Shown: positions 27,520 to 35,838 of the stretch, piece after piece
Position numbering within the stretch: position 1 is the first letter of the stretch
Layout of the letters: each line of letters starts with the position of its first letter
Assembly: GCA_024682395.1 (NCBI GenBank)
Contig: JAIKZH010000020.1
Location: 62,001-126,000 of the forward strand
From: Bacteroidaceae bacterium
Lineage (GTDB): Bacteria; Bacteroidota; Bacteroidia; Bacteroidales; Bacteroidaceae
Length of the DNA stretch: 64,000 nt
Direction of reading: 5' to 3'
Program-made: the position numbers and the translations under genes
Notes under the pieces: model-generated
What the model saw: the letters and a program-made list of their open reading frames with translations, nothing else
What the model was told of the DNA's origin: nothing
Databases searched by the model: none

Positions 27520-28053
27520 CTATTGTTTTTCAGATAAAATGTAAATATCTTTTAAGTTACGTCCGAATCCATCATAATCGAGTCCATATCCAATAATGAA
27601 ATCGTTTTTTATGCTAAGTGCGCAATAGTCAACTTTTATGTCTTTTATAAGTTTGTCGGGTTTTTGTAGTAAACATGCAACTTTTACTGATGCGGCCCCT
27701 TTTTCTTTGAAGTCACAAAGAATCTTCTCCATGGTGCATCCTGTGTCGATTATATCTTCTATAACGATAATATCTCGGCCTTCGATGCTTTTAGGCAAGT
27801 CGGTAACTTTATTAACTATACCAGTTGTTCCTAATCCTTCATATGAAGAATATTTCATGAATTCAATTTCTACAGGGAATTGCACTTCTCTTACTAAGTC
27901 TGCGGCAAAAACAAAAGCTCCGTTAAGAATGCAAACCATGATAGGGCATTTGTCTTTATATTCTTTGTTTAATTCTTCTGCCAATGCTTTAATCCTTTTT
28001 TGAATTTCATCATAAGTAATGTATAATTCAAATTCTTTATCTAAAACTTGCAT
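27520..28053 (-). CDS. hpt: Hypoxanthine phosphoribosyltransferase
   Basis: Hpt salvages hypoxanthine or guanine to IMP or GMP using PRPP. The PRPP-binding loop reads IVIEDIIDTGCTM (about residues 92-104 of this model), preceded by KYSSYEGLGTTG, and the C-terminal FIIGYGLDYDGFGRN region contacts the purine. I chose ATG 28053 (MQVLDKEFELYI), where family similarity begins; an in-frame ATG at 28089 would add 12 residues. It is the first gene of the hpt-adk-obg-pgeF operon and has a perfect -7 element upstream. Confidence 0.9.
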   Translation of the reverse strand: MQVLDKEFELYITYDEIQKRIKALAEELNKEYKDKCPIMVCILNGAFVFAADLVREVQFPVEIEFMKYSSYEGLGTTGIVNKVTDLPKSIEGRDIIVIEDIIDTGCTMEKILCDFKEKGAASVKVACLLQKPDKLIKDIKVDYCALSIKNDFIIGYGLDYDGFGRNLKDIYILSEKQ

Positions 28054-28115
28054 ATTTGTTTGTTTTGGTAAGTTGTTGTAAGAGTGCAATTAATGCATGA
28101 TTAATAAAATCGCTA

Positions 28116-28123
28116 CAAAGTTA
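28116..28123 (-). promoter_or_regulatory. Promoter (-7 element) of the hpt-adk-obg-pgeF operon
   Basis: On the minus strand this reads TAACTTTG. Transcription would start near 28110, leaving a leader of about 55 nt to the start at 28053. A -33 element is not clear. Confidence 0.55.
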
Positions 28124-28445
28124 ACAATATTTTTTTGTATTAGAAACCTTTTGTGTAAGAAAAACTTATTCGTGCTTGCAATTGGATATTTTTTTTATGA
28201 AGTAGAAAATATAACTTGTTGAAATATCAATATAAATGAAAGACAATCCTTTTTTCAGTAACTATTCAGCGTTTAAGTTAACTTTCCATAGGATGTACCA
28301 TACCCCCCCCTTACGCTCTGTAATATCATGTCGGGATACGAACTTTCAACTTGTTATGTTATAGCACTGCATTTGATTTTGTTTCAATATTATTCATTTT
28401 CGTATCAACATAAGAATGATGTTTTTTTATGTTGTAATAATCATA

Positions 28446-28453
28446 TACATTTG
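28446..28453 (+). promoter_or_regulatory. Promoter-like -7 element before the gene remnant
   Basis: TACATTTG followed by CGG fits TAnnTTTG. It lies about 130 nt before the ATG at 28583; no -33 TTTG is at the expected spacing. It may be the surviving promoter of a decayed gene. Confidence 0.4.
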
Positions 28454-28582
28454 CGGCAGTTAAATCGTACGTGTTTATAATGCAACTATGTTTATAATTA
28501 ACATCTAAATAAGATATTAAAAGCATAGATATAAACCAATTGAGTGTATTAATTATTATGAACTAATTTAAATTCTACTGAC

Positions 28583-28720
28583 ATGAAACCTGTGAAAATA
28601 TTATTTATTACTATTGCATTGGCTGGTATATCGTTAACGATAAATGCAAAGAATTGCTATGTTGCCATGAATGGTTCCGTAGATTCGCTGAATAGTTGCT
28701 TTTTTCTAAATTTGTCTTAA
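28583..28720 (+). pseudogene. Truncated start of a secreted protein gene (signal peptide plus about 20 residues)
   Basis: The frame encodes 45 residues: a good signal peptide (MKPVKILFITIALAG, cleavage near NAK), then NCYVAMNGSVDSLNS and a premature stop. The mature start resembles the YVxxNGSDSNPGT-type opening of right-handed beta-helix proteins such as pectate lyases, which would normally continue for hundreds of residues. I therefore read it as the 5' remnant of a lost gene. A short secreted peptide is the alternative. Confidence 0.4.
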
Positions 28721-28736
28721 AAAACTATAATAATAC

Positions 28737-28767
28737 TTGTTATTATACACTTTATTATGTATATTTG
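28737..28767 (+). promoter_or_regulatory. Promoter of the small secreted protein / beta-helix operon
   Basis: TTG at 28737-28739, a 20-bp spacer and TATATTTG at 28760-28767, with the start codon 35 nt downstream. Confidence 0.65.
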
Positions 28768-28801
28768 TCGGATTCAATAAAAATATTTCTCAATAAACAA
28801 C

Positions 28802-29182
28802 ATGAAAAATTTCTTGTTTTTAGTATGTCTAATATCGGGCATCTTGTCTGCTAATGCCGCAGATTTAGTTTACCCATATTTGACTTTTGAAACGACAGAC
28901 GGTAAAAAGATGTCTGTTGAAGTATCAAATCTATCATTAATGCTTAATGGTTCAACATTGAATGTTGGAATCCAATCTTTTCCCTTGGTTAACTTAACTA
29001 AGATGTACTTCTCGGTTGCTGATGAAACAGTTAATGGTATTTGTGAATCTGTTATTACATCTGAAGATGAGATTGTAGAATTTTATGATCTTAATGGTGT
29101 TCTGGCAGATAAGAAACAACCTCTCAAAGGTGTTTATGTTGCAAAAATGAAAGACGGAACTTTTAAACTTGTATTGAAATGA
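28802..29182 (+). CDS. Small secreted protein with a T9SS-like C-terminal tail, function unknown
   Basis: This 126-residue protein has a signal peptide ending near ANA (residues 1-19). Residues about 25-70 (FETTDGKKMSV, NGSTLNVG, FPLVNLTKMYFS) resemble the N-terminus of the next protein in spacing and motif: TxDG, GSTLxV, then F-x-L and a Met. The last 35 residues (VEFYDLNGVLADKK, LKGVYVAKMKDGTFKLVLK) look like a short type A C-terminal sorting domain of the type IX secretion system or a related adhesive tail. The two genes overlap by 4 nt, so the products are probably made together. Confidence 0.75.
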   Translation: MKNFLFLVCLISGILSANAADLVYPYLTFETTDGKKMSVEVSNLSLMLNGSTLNVGIQSFPLVNLTKMYFSVADETVNGICESVITSEDEIVEFYDLNGVLADKKQPLKGVYVAKMKDGTFKLVLK

Positions 29183-31452
29183 AAAAGGTTTATTTGTTTA
29201 TTTTAACCTTGTTTGTGGTGATGGCGGCTCAAGCCCAGACTTTGAATATCACAACAAGTGATGGAGTCGTTTATAGATTCCCTGCAGCGCGCACTGGAGA
29301 GATGCTTTATAATGAAGGTTCTACATTGACAGTTATGGGAAAAACATTTGCGTTGTCCGAAATAACGGACATGTCGGTTGATAACACAAGTGTTACTGAT
29401 AATGAGATAATTATTAGATATAATGGTAGTTCTGTAAATGTTATTATTGCAGGTAATGCTGCGCAATATGTCACTCCTTCAATCGATGGTGCGCATGTCT
29501 CTATCGCTCAGACTAATACCTCGGCTGTAGATAACGACGAACTTACGTATGTTCTTTCAGGTGAGACCGACAATGGAGGCTTTGATCTTTCAGGCTCGTA
29601 TAAATGCACAATTTCGTTAGCAGGTCTGACAATGACAAATCTCGAAGGTGCTGCCATTAACGTAACCAATGGCAAACGTATTCAGATAAGTGCTAAAAGA
29701 GATACGCAGAATACCTTGGCAGATTGTTCTGGTGGTTCTCAAAAAGCATGTATATATAGTAAAGGACAGATTCAGTTGCAAGGTAATGGCGTCTTGAATG
29801 TTGTTGGAAATACGAAACACGCTATAAAGAGCGGAGATTATATTTCAGTAAAGAATCTGACTCTTAACATAACATCGGCAGTAGGTGATGGGGTAAATTG
29901 CGAGGAGTATTTGCTTGTGAAAAGTGGTACTGTGAATATCTGCGGTGTAGGTGATGACGGAATTCAGTGTGATTTAGGCGGTTCTGTCGCTTCGCCAGCA
30001 GTTGATGATGACCATACAGATGAAGATACGGGAAATATCTATCTTGAAGGTGGAACATTGTCTGTTACAGCAGATGCGCTTGCTGCAAAATGTGTGAAGA
30101 ATGTCGGTGATGCTTTTGTTAGTGGCGGAACATTCACGCTTAATGCAAACGGTGGCGTAGATACAAGTGATGCAACAGATTTGTCTTATGCCTCAGGATT
30201 TAAGTCTGACGGTAATTTTACGTATAGTGGTGGTGATATTACAATAAATGTGAATGGTGCTGCAGGACGTGGAATCGGTTCGGAGGGTGTGTTTACTTCA
30301 TCGGAAGGTAATACTGGGAAAATTACTATCGTAAATAATGGCGCACTCGTCAGCTCAGGCAGTAGTTATTTCGCTACAGCTAAAGGTATTAAGGCTGGTG
30401 AAGTCGTTGTTGATGGCGGTAATATAGATATTACGATGAAAGGCGCAGCAGCCAAAGGAATAAAGGCCGACAAAAGTGATGGCTCAGGTAATATAACGAT
30501 TACGGAAGGCGTGTTGACCGTTAATACAAGTGGAACTGGCGCATATGACGGGACGGAGGCAGATGCAAAAGGTTCAAGTTGTCTGAAGGCAGATAACAAT
30601 ATGACTGTCAGTGGTGGAACTCAGACTTTGGAATCTACAGGTTCTGGTGGTAAGTGTATAAAAGTAGATGGAATATTGAATATTAGTGGTAATCCAGTGC
30701 TTACAGCTAAAACCACAGGGGCAACATTTAGTTCGAACAATAAAAAAGCTCAGCCAAAGGCAATAAAGAGCGATGGTAATATGACGATCACTGGTGGCAG
30801 TATAAATGCGACATCAAATGGTCATGAAGCAATTGAAACAAAAGGTGTTATGACAATCAGCGATGGTGAAGTGTTTGCTTTCAGTCCTGCAGATGACGCA
30901 ATCAATTCGGCAAGTCACATGTATTTGCAAGGAGGTGATATAACAGGTGTGTCAAACGCAAATGACGGAATCGACAGTAACGGAAATCTTTATATCTCTG
31001 GCGGTGTGATTATGGCATGTGGAGCAGGCACTCCTGAATGTGGCTTGGATGCTGCTGAACGTTATTGTCTGTACATCACAGGTGGAACAGTGCTGGGTGT
31101 TGGAGGAGGTAATAATACCGTTACTTCAACCACTGGCTCTCAATGTGTTTTGAGTACTTCTGGCTCTCCTGCAGCCAATACCATTGTCAGTGTGGTAAAC
31201 GGTTCTACCAAAATGGCTAATTTTACTATTCCGAGTGTTTATTCACCAAATACAGGTGGCTTTGGCGGAGGTTCGTTCCCTAGTGGCGGAATGCGTCCGG
31301 GTGGAGGATCTATGTCGGGCGGCTCTAATAATACATCTAATTTTAGCTATGTTATAAGCTGTCCGGGACTGATTTCCGGTAATAATTATACGGTTACCAT
31401 AGGCTCTGCATCTACAACGGCAAAGGCCTCAACTAGTTATTCTGGCAGATGA
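29179..31452 (+). CDS. Secreted carbohydrate-binding beta-helix protein, Cthe_2159 family
   Basis: This 757-residue protein has a signal peptide ending near AQAQ (residue 20), an N-terminal module of about 50 residues (LNITTSDG, GSTLTVMGKTFAL, ITDMSVD), then a long repetitive beta-helix region from about residue 105 with recurring short units such as GGTL, GGDIT and GDGV. KCTISLAGLTMTN and KHAIKSGDYISVKNLTLNI mark the Cthe_2159-like domain; Cthe_2159 of Clostridium thermocellum is a cellulose- and acid-sugar-binding beta-helix protein. A Gly/Ser-rich linker (about 690-720) precedes a final beta domain. Surface glycan binding is likely; enzymatic activity is not evident. Confidence 0.85.
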   Translation: MKKVYLFILTLFVVMAAQAQTLNITTSDGVVYRFPAARTGEMLYNEGSTLTVMGKTFALSEITDMSVDNTSVTDNEIIIRYNGSSVNVIIAGNAAQYVTPSIDGAHVSIAQTNTSAVDNDELTYVLSGETDNGGFDLSGSYKCTISLAGLTMTNLEGAAINVTNGKRIQISAKRDTQNTLADCSGGSQKACIYSKGQIQLQGNGVLNVVGNTKHAIKSGDYISVKNLTLNITSAVGDGVNCEEYLLVKSGTVNICGVGDDGIQCDLGGSVASPAVDDDHTDEDTGNIYLEGGTLSVTADALAAKCVKNVGDAFVSGGTFTLNANGGVDTSDATDLSYASGFKSDGNFTYSGGDITINVNGAAGRGIGSEGVFTSSEGNTGKITIVNNGALVSSGSSYFATAKGIKAGEVVVDGGNIDITMKGAAAKGIKADKSDGSGNITITEGVLTVNTSGTGAYDGTEADAKGSSCLKADNNMTVSGGTQTLESTGSGGKCIKVDGILNISGNPVLTAKTTGATFSSNNKKAQPKAIKSDGNMTITGGSINATSNGHEAIETKGVMTISDGEVFAFSPADDAINSASHMYLQGGDITGVSNANDGIDSNGNLYISGGVIMACGAGTPECGLDAAERYCLYITGGTVLGVGGGNNTVTSTTGSQCVLSTSGSPAANTIVSVVNGSTKMANFTIPSVYSPNTGGFGGGSFPSGGMRPGGGSMSGGSNNTSNFSYVISCPGLISGNNYTVTIGSASTTAKASTSYSGR

Positions 31453-31670
31453 TATAGTATGACTCTATAATTTATACAGTCGTAGTTTTGTGTAAGACAG
31501 AGATAATGTCTTGTTGATGGTTTAGACAATTTGATGTAATCATGGTTGTTTCAAACTCACAAACATGCATTGTCGCTGTCTTATTTTATGCCAAGTAAAT
31601 CGGTCTTACTTACAATTATAGCGAAAAAGATACTAAAAAGCTTATACTTTAGTGAATAAACGTAAATTTA

Positions 31671-31702
31671 TTTGCAGTGATATTTGTTTTTTTGTACCTT
31701 TG
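31671..31702 (+). promoter_or_regulatory. Promoter of the bamD-rpoZ operon
   Basis: TTTG at 31671-31674, a 20-bp spacer and TACCTTTG at 31695-31702: a perfect Bacteroidetes promoter. It lies inside a longer open frame and shows that translation starts at 31723, not at the ATG at 31684. Confidence 0.8.
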
Positions 31703-31722
31703 CACACGTAATTATTAAAAAT

Positions 31723-32553
31723 ATGAAGAATGTATTATTTTCTATAGCTTTGGGATGTGTTATTGTTATGACTTCATGTAACAGTTACAATAATGTTCTC
31801 AAGGCAGAAGACTATGATTATAGATATGAAGCTGCTAAGGAGTATTTTGCTGCTAAACAATACTCCAAATGTGTTCAGTTATTCGAGATTGATAATATCG
31901 TTTTAACCATGAAAGGAACCGATCATGGTGAAGAGAGTCTGATGCTGTTAGCGATGAGCTATTATAATATGGGGGATTATGAAACAGCAGGTACTTCATT
32001 TGAGAGTTATTATAAATCATATCCAAAAGGAACATATACAGAATTAGCTCGTTATTATGCTGGTGTGTCTGCTTTTAAATTGTCCCCAGATCCACGTTTG
32101 GATCAGACAGCAACATATGCAGCAATAAGCCGTTTGCAAGAATATCTTGAATATTATCCATATTCAGATAAACGTGAAGAAATAAGTGATATGATTTTCC
32201 AACTCCAGAATAATCTGGTTGAGAAAGAATTGGAAACAGTAAAACTTTATTATAATCTGGGTGCATACAACGGTAATAGCAGATATGACGGCAATAATTA
32301 CGAAGCATGTATAATTACAGCTGAAAACACTCTCAAGTCATATCCATATACAGCACTTCGTGAGGAATTGTATATTTATATACTACGTTCACGTTATCGT
32401 TTGGCTGTCAATAGTGTGGATTATAAGGCTGAAGAACGCTATCGCGAAGCTATAGATGAATATTATGGTTTCAAGAATGAGTTCCCAGATAGTAAATACA
32501 TGAAAGAAGCAGAACAGATTTTCCGCCACTGTAGTGGTAAGGTGAAATCATAA
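31723..32553 (+). CDS. bamD: Outer membrane assembly lipoprotein BamD
   Basis: BamD is the essential lipoprotein of the beta-barrel assembly machine on the periplasmic face of the outer membrane. The 276-residue product has a signal sequence with lipobox ending at Cys19 (MTSC), followed by tetratricopeptide-like helical repeats rich in Tyr and Ala (KEYFAAKQYSKCVQLFE, LLAMSYYNMGDYETAG, YPKGTYTELARYYAG). The start at 31723 is fixed by the promoter just upstream. rpoZ and DUF4293 follow, a conserved Bacteroidales order. Confidence 0.9.
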   Translation: MKNVLFSIALGCVIVMTSCNSYNNVLKAEDYDYRYEAAKEYFAAKQYSKCVQLFEIDNIVLTMKGTDHGEESLMLLAMSYYNMGDYETAGTSFESYYKSYPKGTYTELARYYAGVSAFKLSPDPRLDQTATYAAISRLQEYLEYYPYSDKREEISDMIFQLQNNLVEKELETVKLYYNLGAYNGNSRYDGNNYEACIITAENTLKSYPYTALREELYIYILRSRYRLAVNSVDYKAEERYREAIDEYYGFKNEFPDSKYMKEAEQIFRHCSGKVKS

Positions 32554-32607
32554 CTGTACAGACTAAGGAATAGAAATTAACAGAAAAATCGTAAATACAA
32601 TAAGAAG

Positions 32608-32943
32608 ATGGATTTAAAGAAAACAAATGCGCCAACCACTACGGTTACACGTAACTTAATGGATTTATGTCAGGAAACTGGTAATATTTATGAAAGCGTT
32701 GCAATTATAGGAAAGCGCGCAAATCAAATCTCTGCAGCATTGAAAGAGGAACTTAGCAAGAAATTGCAAGAGTTCGGAACTGCAGCTGAAGGTATAGAAG
32801 AAGAATTCCATAATGATGAACAAATAACAGTGTCAAAGCATTACGAACGTTTGCCAAAACCTTCTTTGATGGCAACACAAGAGTTTATAGAAGATAAACT
32901 TTATTATCGTAATCCATCAAAGGACGCACAGGGGAAGTTCTAA
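32608..32943 (+). CDS. rpoZ: RNA polymerase omega subunit, Bacteroidetes type
   Basis: This 111-residue protein resembles the Bacteroidetes RpoZ/Rpb6-like family. The central VAIIGKRANQISAALKEEL corresponds to the conserved omega helix that wraps the beta' C-terminus, and KTNAPTTTVTRNLMDL opens the protein as in its relatives. Omega assists RNA polymerase assembly. Its place between bamD and the DUF4293 gene supports the call. The stop overlaps the next ATG by 1 nt (TAATG). Confidence 0.82.
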   Translation: MDLKKTNAPTTTVTRNLMDLCQETGNIYESVAIIGKRANQISAALKEELSKKLQEFGTAAEGIEEEFHNDEQITVSKHYERLPKPSLMATQEFIEDKLYYRNPSKDAQGKF

Positions 32944-33404
32944 TGATACAACGTATTCAGACCGTTTACTTAGCTCTGGTAGTCATTTTCTGTCTGCTAG
33001 GGCTTTGTTTGCCTATAGGCCAATATTTTGACGGAACAACAATGGTTGGTTCGTTTAATAATTTCGTGTATAGTTCCACAGAGAAAGATGCTGTCTGGGA
33101 TTGGGGACCATGTGCGTTGGGTATTGTACAAATACTCGTGGTATTGTTGACCCTTGTTAGTATCATGCTGTTCAGATTCCGTATGCGTCAATTACGTTTG
33201 GTAATATTCAGTACCATCCTTTTGGTTGGATATTTGATATACTATGCTGTTTTGGCATGGAAATACCAATTGATGACAGAGGCTTCTTATCATCTGCCTT
33301 TTGTCGCAGTTTTGCCTGTCTTAAGTATTATATTAAATTGTTTAGCAATTCATGGAATACGTAAAGATGAGGCACTTGTACGTTCACTCGACAGATTAAG
33401 ATAA
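32943..33404 (+). CDS. DUF4293 family membrane protein
   Basis: This 153-residue integral membrane protein has four hydrophobic segments (about 8-27, 55-78, 82-103 and 118-138) and the characteristic opening MIQRIQTVYLAL of the DUF4293 family, which is common in Bacteroidetes and uncharacterised. It overlaps rpoZ by 1 nt, so the two are translationally linked. Confidence 0.88.
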   Translation: MIQRIQTVYLALVVIFCLLGLCLPIGQYFDGTTMVGSFNNFVYSSTEKDAVWDWGPCALGIVQILVVLLTLVSIMLFRFRMRQLRLVIFSTILLVGYLIYYAVLAWKYQLMTEASYHLPFVAVLPVLSIILNCLAIHGIRKDEALVRSLDRLR

Positions 33405-33415
33405 AAAATAAGACA

Positions 33416-33934
33416 ATGGATTTTAAAGAAATAGTACAACGTCGTCGCAGTATTCGTAAATTCACAGAAAAACAAATTTCTGACGATGACTTGAAAACAA
33501 TATTACGTGCAGCACTTATGTCACCTACAGGACATAGTAAGCGTGCATGGAAATTATTTGTAATCCGTGATAAAGAACAATTACAATTAATTTCTCAATG
33601 TAAATCTGCTGGTGCTGAGTTTTTAGCAACTGCATCAGTAGCTGTTGTTGTAGCATACGATACCGATGCTACAGATGTTTGGATTGAAGATGCTTCAATT
33701 GCTGCTGTCTCAATGCAATATCAGGCAACAGAACTCGGAATTGGAAGTTGTTGGAGTCAGATCCGCCTTCGTGGTACAGAAGATGGAGCAACTGCTGATG
33801 CAAATCTACGTGCCTTGTTGAAATACGAAGATAATTTCCAAACTCTCTGTGTGTTAGGATTTGGATATCCTGATGCAGAAAGAAAAATGCAGGATGAATC
33901 TCGATTGAAGTGGGATTCAGTTGTAGGACTTTGA
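33416..33934 (+). CDS. Nitroreductase-family flavoprotein
   Basis: This 172-residue FMN-dependent nitroreductase fold protein has the N-terminal VQRRRSIRKFTEKQI flavin-binding motif, SPTGHSKRAWKLFVI near 36-51, and ELGIGSCWSQIRLRG (about 102-116). It is of the short type, and reductase substrate cannot be predicted. It follows the DUF4293 gene by 11 nt and lies in the same operon. Confidence 0.9.
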   Translation: MDFKEIVQRRRSIRKFTEKQISDDDLKTILRAALMSPTGHSKRAWKLFVIRDKEQLQLISQCKSAGAEFLATASVAVVVAYDTDATDVWIEDASIAAVSMQYQATELGIGSCWSQIRLRGTEDGATADANLRALLKYEDNFQTLCVLGFGYPDAERKMQDESRLKWDSVVGL

Positions 33935-33980
33935 TATAATTAGTCGTATCAGTTTTATATAACTATAATGGTTTGATAAG

Positions 33981-34745
33981 ATGAATGTGGTAATTATTGG
34001 TGCGGGAAATCTCGCAACAAATTTAGCTTACGCAATACATTCAAAAGGTCATGATATAAGGCAAGTATATAGTCGAACATATGAATCGGCGTATATGCTT
34101 GCCAAGTGTTTTGATGCAGAACCTGTTATTGAAACTGAAAGAATAATCCCAGATGCTGATATATATGTATTGAGTGTGAGCGATAAGGCGTTAGCTGAGG
34201 TTGCTTCTAAAATATATATAGGTCGTGAAGATTGTCTGTTTGTTCATACTGCAGGCAGTATGCCAATGGATGTACTCCCAGCGAAACGCAGAGGCGTGTT
34301 TTATCCAATGCAATCGTTTAGTAAACAACGTATTGTCGATTTTTCTGATATTCCAATCTTTCTGGAGGTTTCAGATTTAAAAGACAAGACTCTTGTTGCT
34401 GATTTAGCCAACTCCATGTCGGGGAAAGTCTATTGGTTGTCTTCTGCCGAACGTCAGTTTTTACATCTGGCAGCTGTGTTTGCGAGTAATTTCAGTAATC
34501 ACTGTTATCGTTTAAGTGAGAAAATCCTACAAGAACATGGAATTCCTTTCGAGGTGATGCTTCCGTTGATTGATGAAGTAACTCAGAAAGTCCATGTGTT
34601 GCCTCCTAAAGATGCTCAGACAGGTCCAGCATCCCGTCAAGATAATAATGTTATAAATAAACATATTCAGATGTTATCAGGAAATCCTGATTTACAGAAT
34701 ATTTATGAATTAATGTCAAAAAGTATAATTAATGATAAATTATGA
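33981..34745 (+). CDS. DUF2520 Rossmann-fold dehydrogenase-like protein
   Basis: This 254-residue protein starts with an NAD(P)-binding Rossmann motif ([21 protein letters not shown], loop at about 4-13), includes YPMQSFSK (about 113-120), and has an all-helical C-terminal DUF2520 domain ([17 protein letters not shown]). It resembles the pyrroline-5-carboxylate reductase/ketopantoate reductase superfamily but its reaction is unknown. It overlaps the HAD phosphatase gene by 14 nt, an association that may reflect a shared pathway. Confidence 0.85.
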   Translation: MNVVIIGAGNLATNLAYAIHSKGHDIRQVYSRTYESAYMLAKCFDAEPVIETERIIPDADIYVLSVSDKALAEVASKIYIGREDCLFVHTAGSMPMDVLPAKRRGVFYPMQSFSKQRIVDFSDIPIFLEVSDLKDKTLVADLANSMSGKVYWLSSAERQFLHLAAVFASNFSNHCYRLSEKILQEHGIPFEVMLPLIDEVTQKVHVLPPKDAQTGPASRQDNNVINKHIQMLSGNPDLQNIYELMSKSIINDKL

Positions 34746-35250
34746 TTTGACCAAGATACGCGCCATATTCTTCGATGTTGATGGTGTTTTAAGTTCTGAA
34801 ACAATAAACTTACATCCTTCAGGAGAACCAATGCGTAGCGTGAACATAAAGGATGGATATTCCATTCAACATGCAGTTAAAACCGATATGTTGATCGCCA
34901 TTATTACTGGTGGTAAGACCGAAGCCGTTTATAAGCGTTTTGCTGGATTAGGCGTTAAGGAAATCTATTTAGGGGCGTCGGTGAAGATTCATACATATAA
35001 TGAACTTTGTGCTAAGTATAATCTGTCAGATGATGAGGTGATGTATATGGGTGATGATATCCCAGATTATGAAGTAATGAAACGCTGTGGATGTCCAGTT
35101 TGTCCAGCTGACGCATGTCATGAGATACAGTCAATTTCTACATATATTTCACCAAGAAAGGGTGGTGAAGGATGTGCTCGCGATGTAATAGAACAAGTAC
35201 TTGTTGCTCAAAATAAATGGATGCATAATGATGAAGCTTTTGGATGGTAA
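34732..35250 (+). CDS. KdsC-like HAD phosphatase (3-deoxy-D-manno-octulosonate 8-phosphate phosphatase)
   Basis: This 172-residue HAD-superfamily phosphatase has the nucleophile motif [11 protein letters not shown] (about 13-23; Asp15 and Asp17 in DVDG), [10 protein letters not shown] (motif II) and [15 protein letters not shown] (motif IV). The size and lack of a cap domain fit KdsC, which dephosphorylates KDO-8-phosphate for LPS core synthesis. It overlaps the DUF2520 gene by 14 nt and the Maf gene by 23 nt. Confidence 0.88.
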   Translation: MINYDLTKIRAIFFDVDGVLSSETINLHPSGEPMRSVNIKDGYSIQHAVKTDMLIAIITGGKTEAVYKRFAGLGVKEIYLGASVKIHTYNELCAKYNLSDDEVMYMGDDIPDYEVMKRCGCPVCPADACHEIQSISTYISPRKGGEGCARDVIEQVLVAQNKWMHNDEAFGW

Positions 35251-35827
35251 ACATATTGTGTTGGCAAGTAATTCACCACGACGAAAAGAATTACTAAAAG
35301 GATTGGAACTTGATTTTGAAGTGCGAATACTTCAAGATATAGACGAGTCATATCCTGATTCGTTGCAAGGTGAAGAAATACCTAAGTATATCTCTTTGCA
35401 GAAGGCACGTGCATATTTACCAACAGTGAAATCAGACGAAGTTCTTATTACAAGCGATACCATTGTTTATCTTAATGGTAGAGTATTGGGTAAACCAAAA
35501 GATGAAGATGATGCTTTCAATATGTTGAGAGCTCTTTCGGGGTGTACGCATGAGGTGATTACAGGGGTGACGGTGGTATATGGTCAAAAAGATGCAGAAC
35601 CTCGAATCAATAGTTTTGCAACAACAACTAAAGTGACATTCAAGGAATTGACAGACGAGGAAATACTTCATTATGTAAAGGTGTATAAACCTTTCGACAA
35701 AGCGGGAGCCTATGGTATTCAAGAATGGATAGGATATATAGGAGTGCGTGCCATCGAAGGAAGTTATTTCAATGTTATGGGGTTGCCCGTACAACGATTG
35801 TATGAAGAATTAACTAATAATCAATAA
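35228..35827 (+). CDS. maf: Maf-family nucleoside triphosphate pyrophosphatase
   Basis: Maf proteins hydrolyse non-canonical or cell-cycle-linked nucleoside triphosphates. The 199-residue model has the opening [31 protein letters not shown] (about 75-91), and the [12 protein letters not shown] region. I chose the ATG at 35228 ([11 protein letters not shown]), which keeps the normal distance to the SNSPRR motif; the upstream ATG at 35201 would add nine residues. It overlaps the kdsC-like gene by 23 nt. Confidence 0.9.
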   Translation: MMKLLDGKHIVLASNSPRRKELLKGLELDFEVRILQDIDESYPDSLQGEEIPKYISLQKARAYLPTVKSDEVLITSDTIVYLNGRVLGKPKDEDDAFNMLRALSGCTHEVITGVTVVYGQKDAEPRINSFATTTKVTFKELTDEEILHYVKVYKPFDKAGAYGIQEWIGYIGVRAIEGSYFNVMGLPVQRLYEELTNNQ

Positions 35828-35838
35828 ACTTAGTTTAT

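Larger units (their letters stand above)
28124..28801. other. Gene-poor region with a C8 tract and a gene remnant
   Basis: About 680 nt with no intact gene. It contains a run of eight C at 28303-28310, striking in this AT-rich DNA, a promoter-like element at 28446-28453, a 45-codon frame at 28583-28720 that looks like the start of a secreted protein, and the promoter of the next gene at 28737-28767. No transposase or clear inverted repeats were found. Confidence 0.6.
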
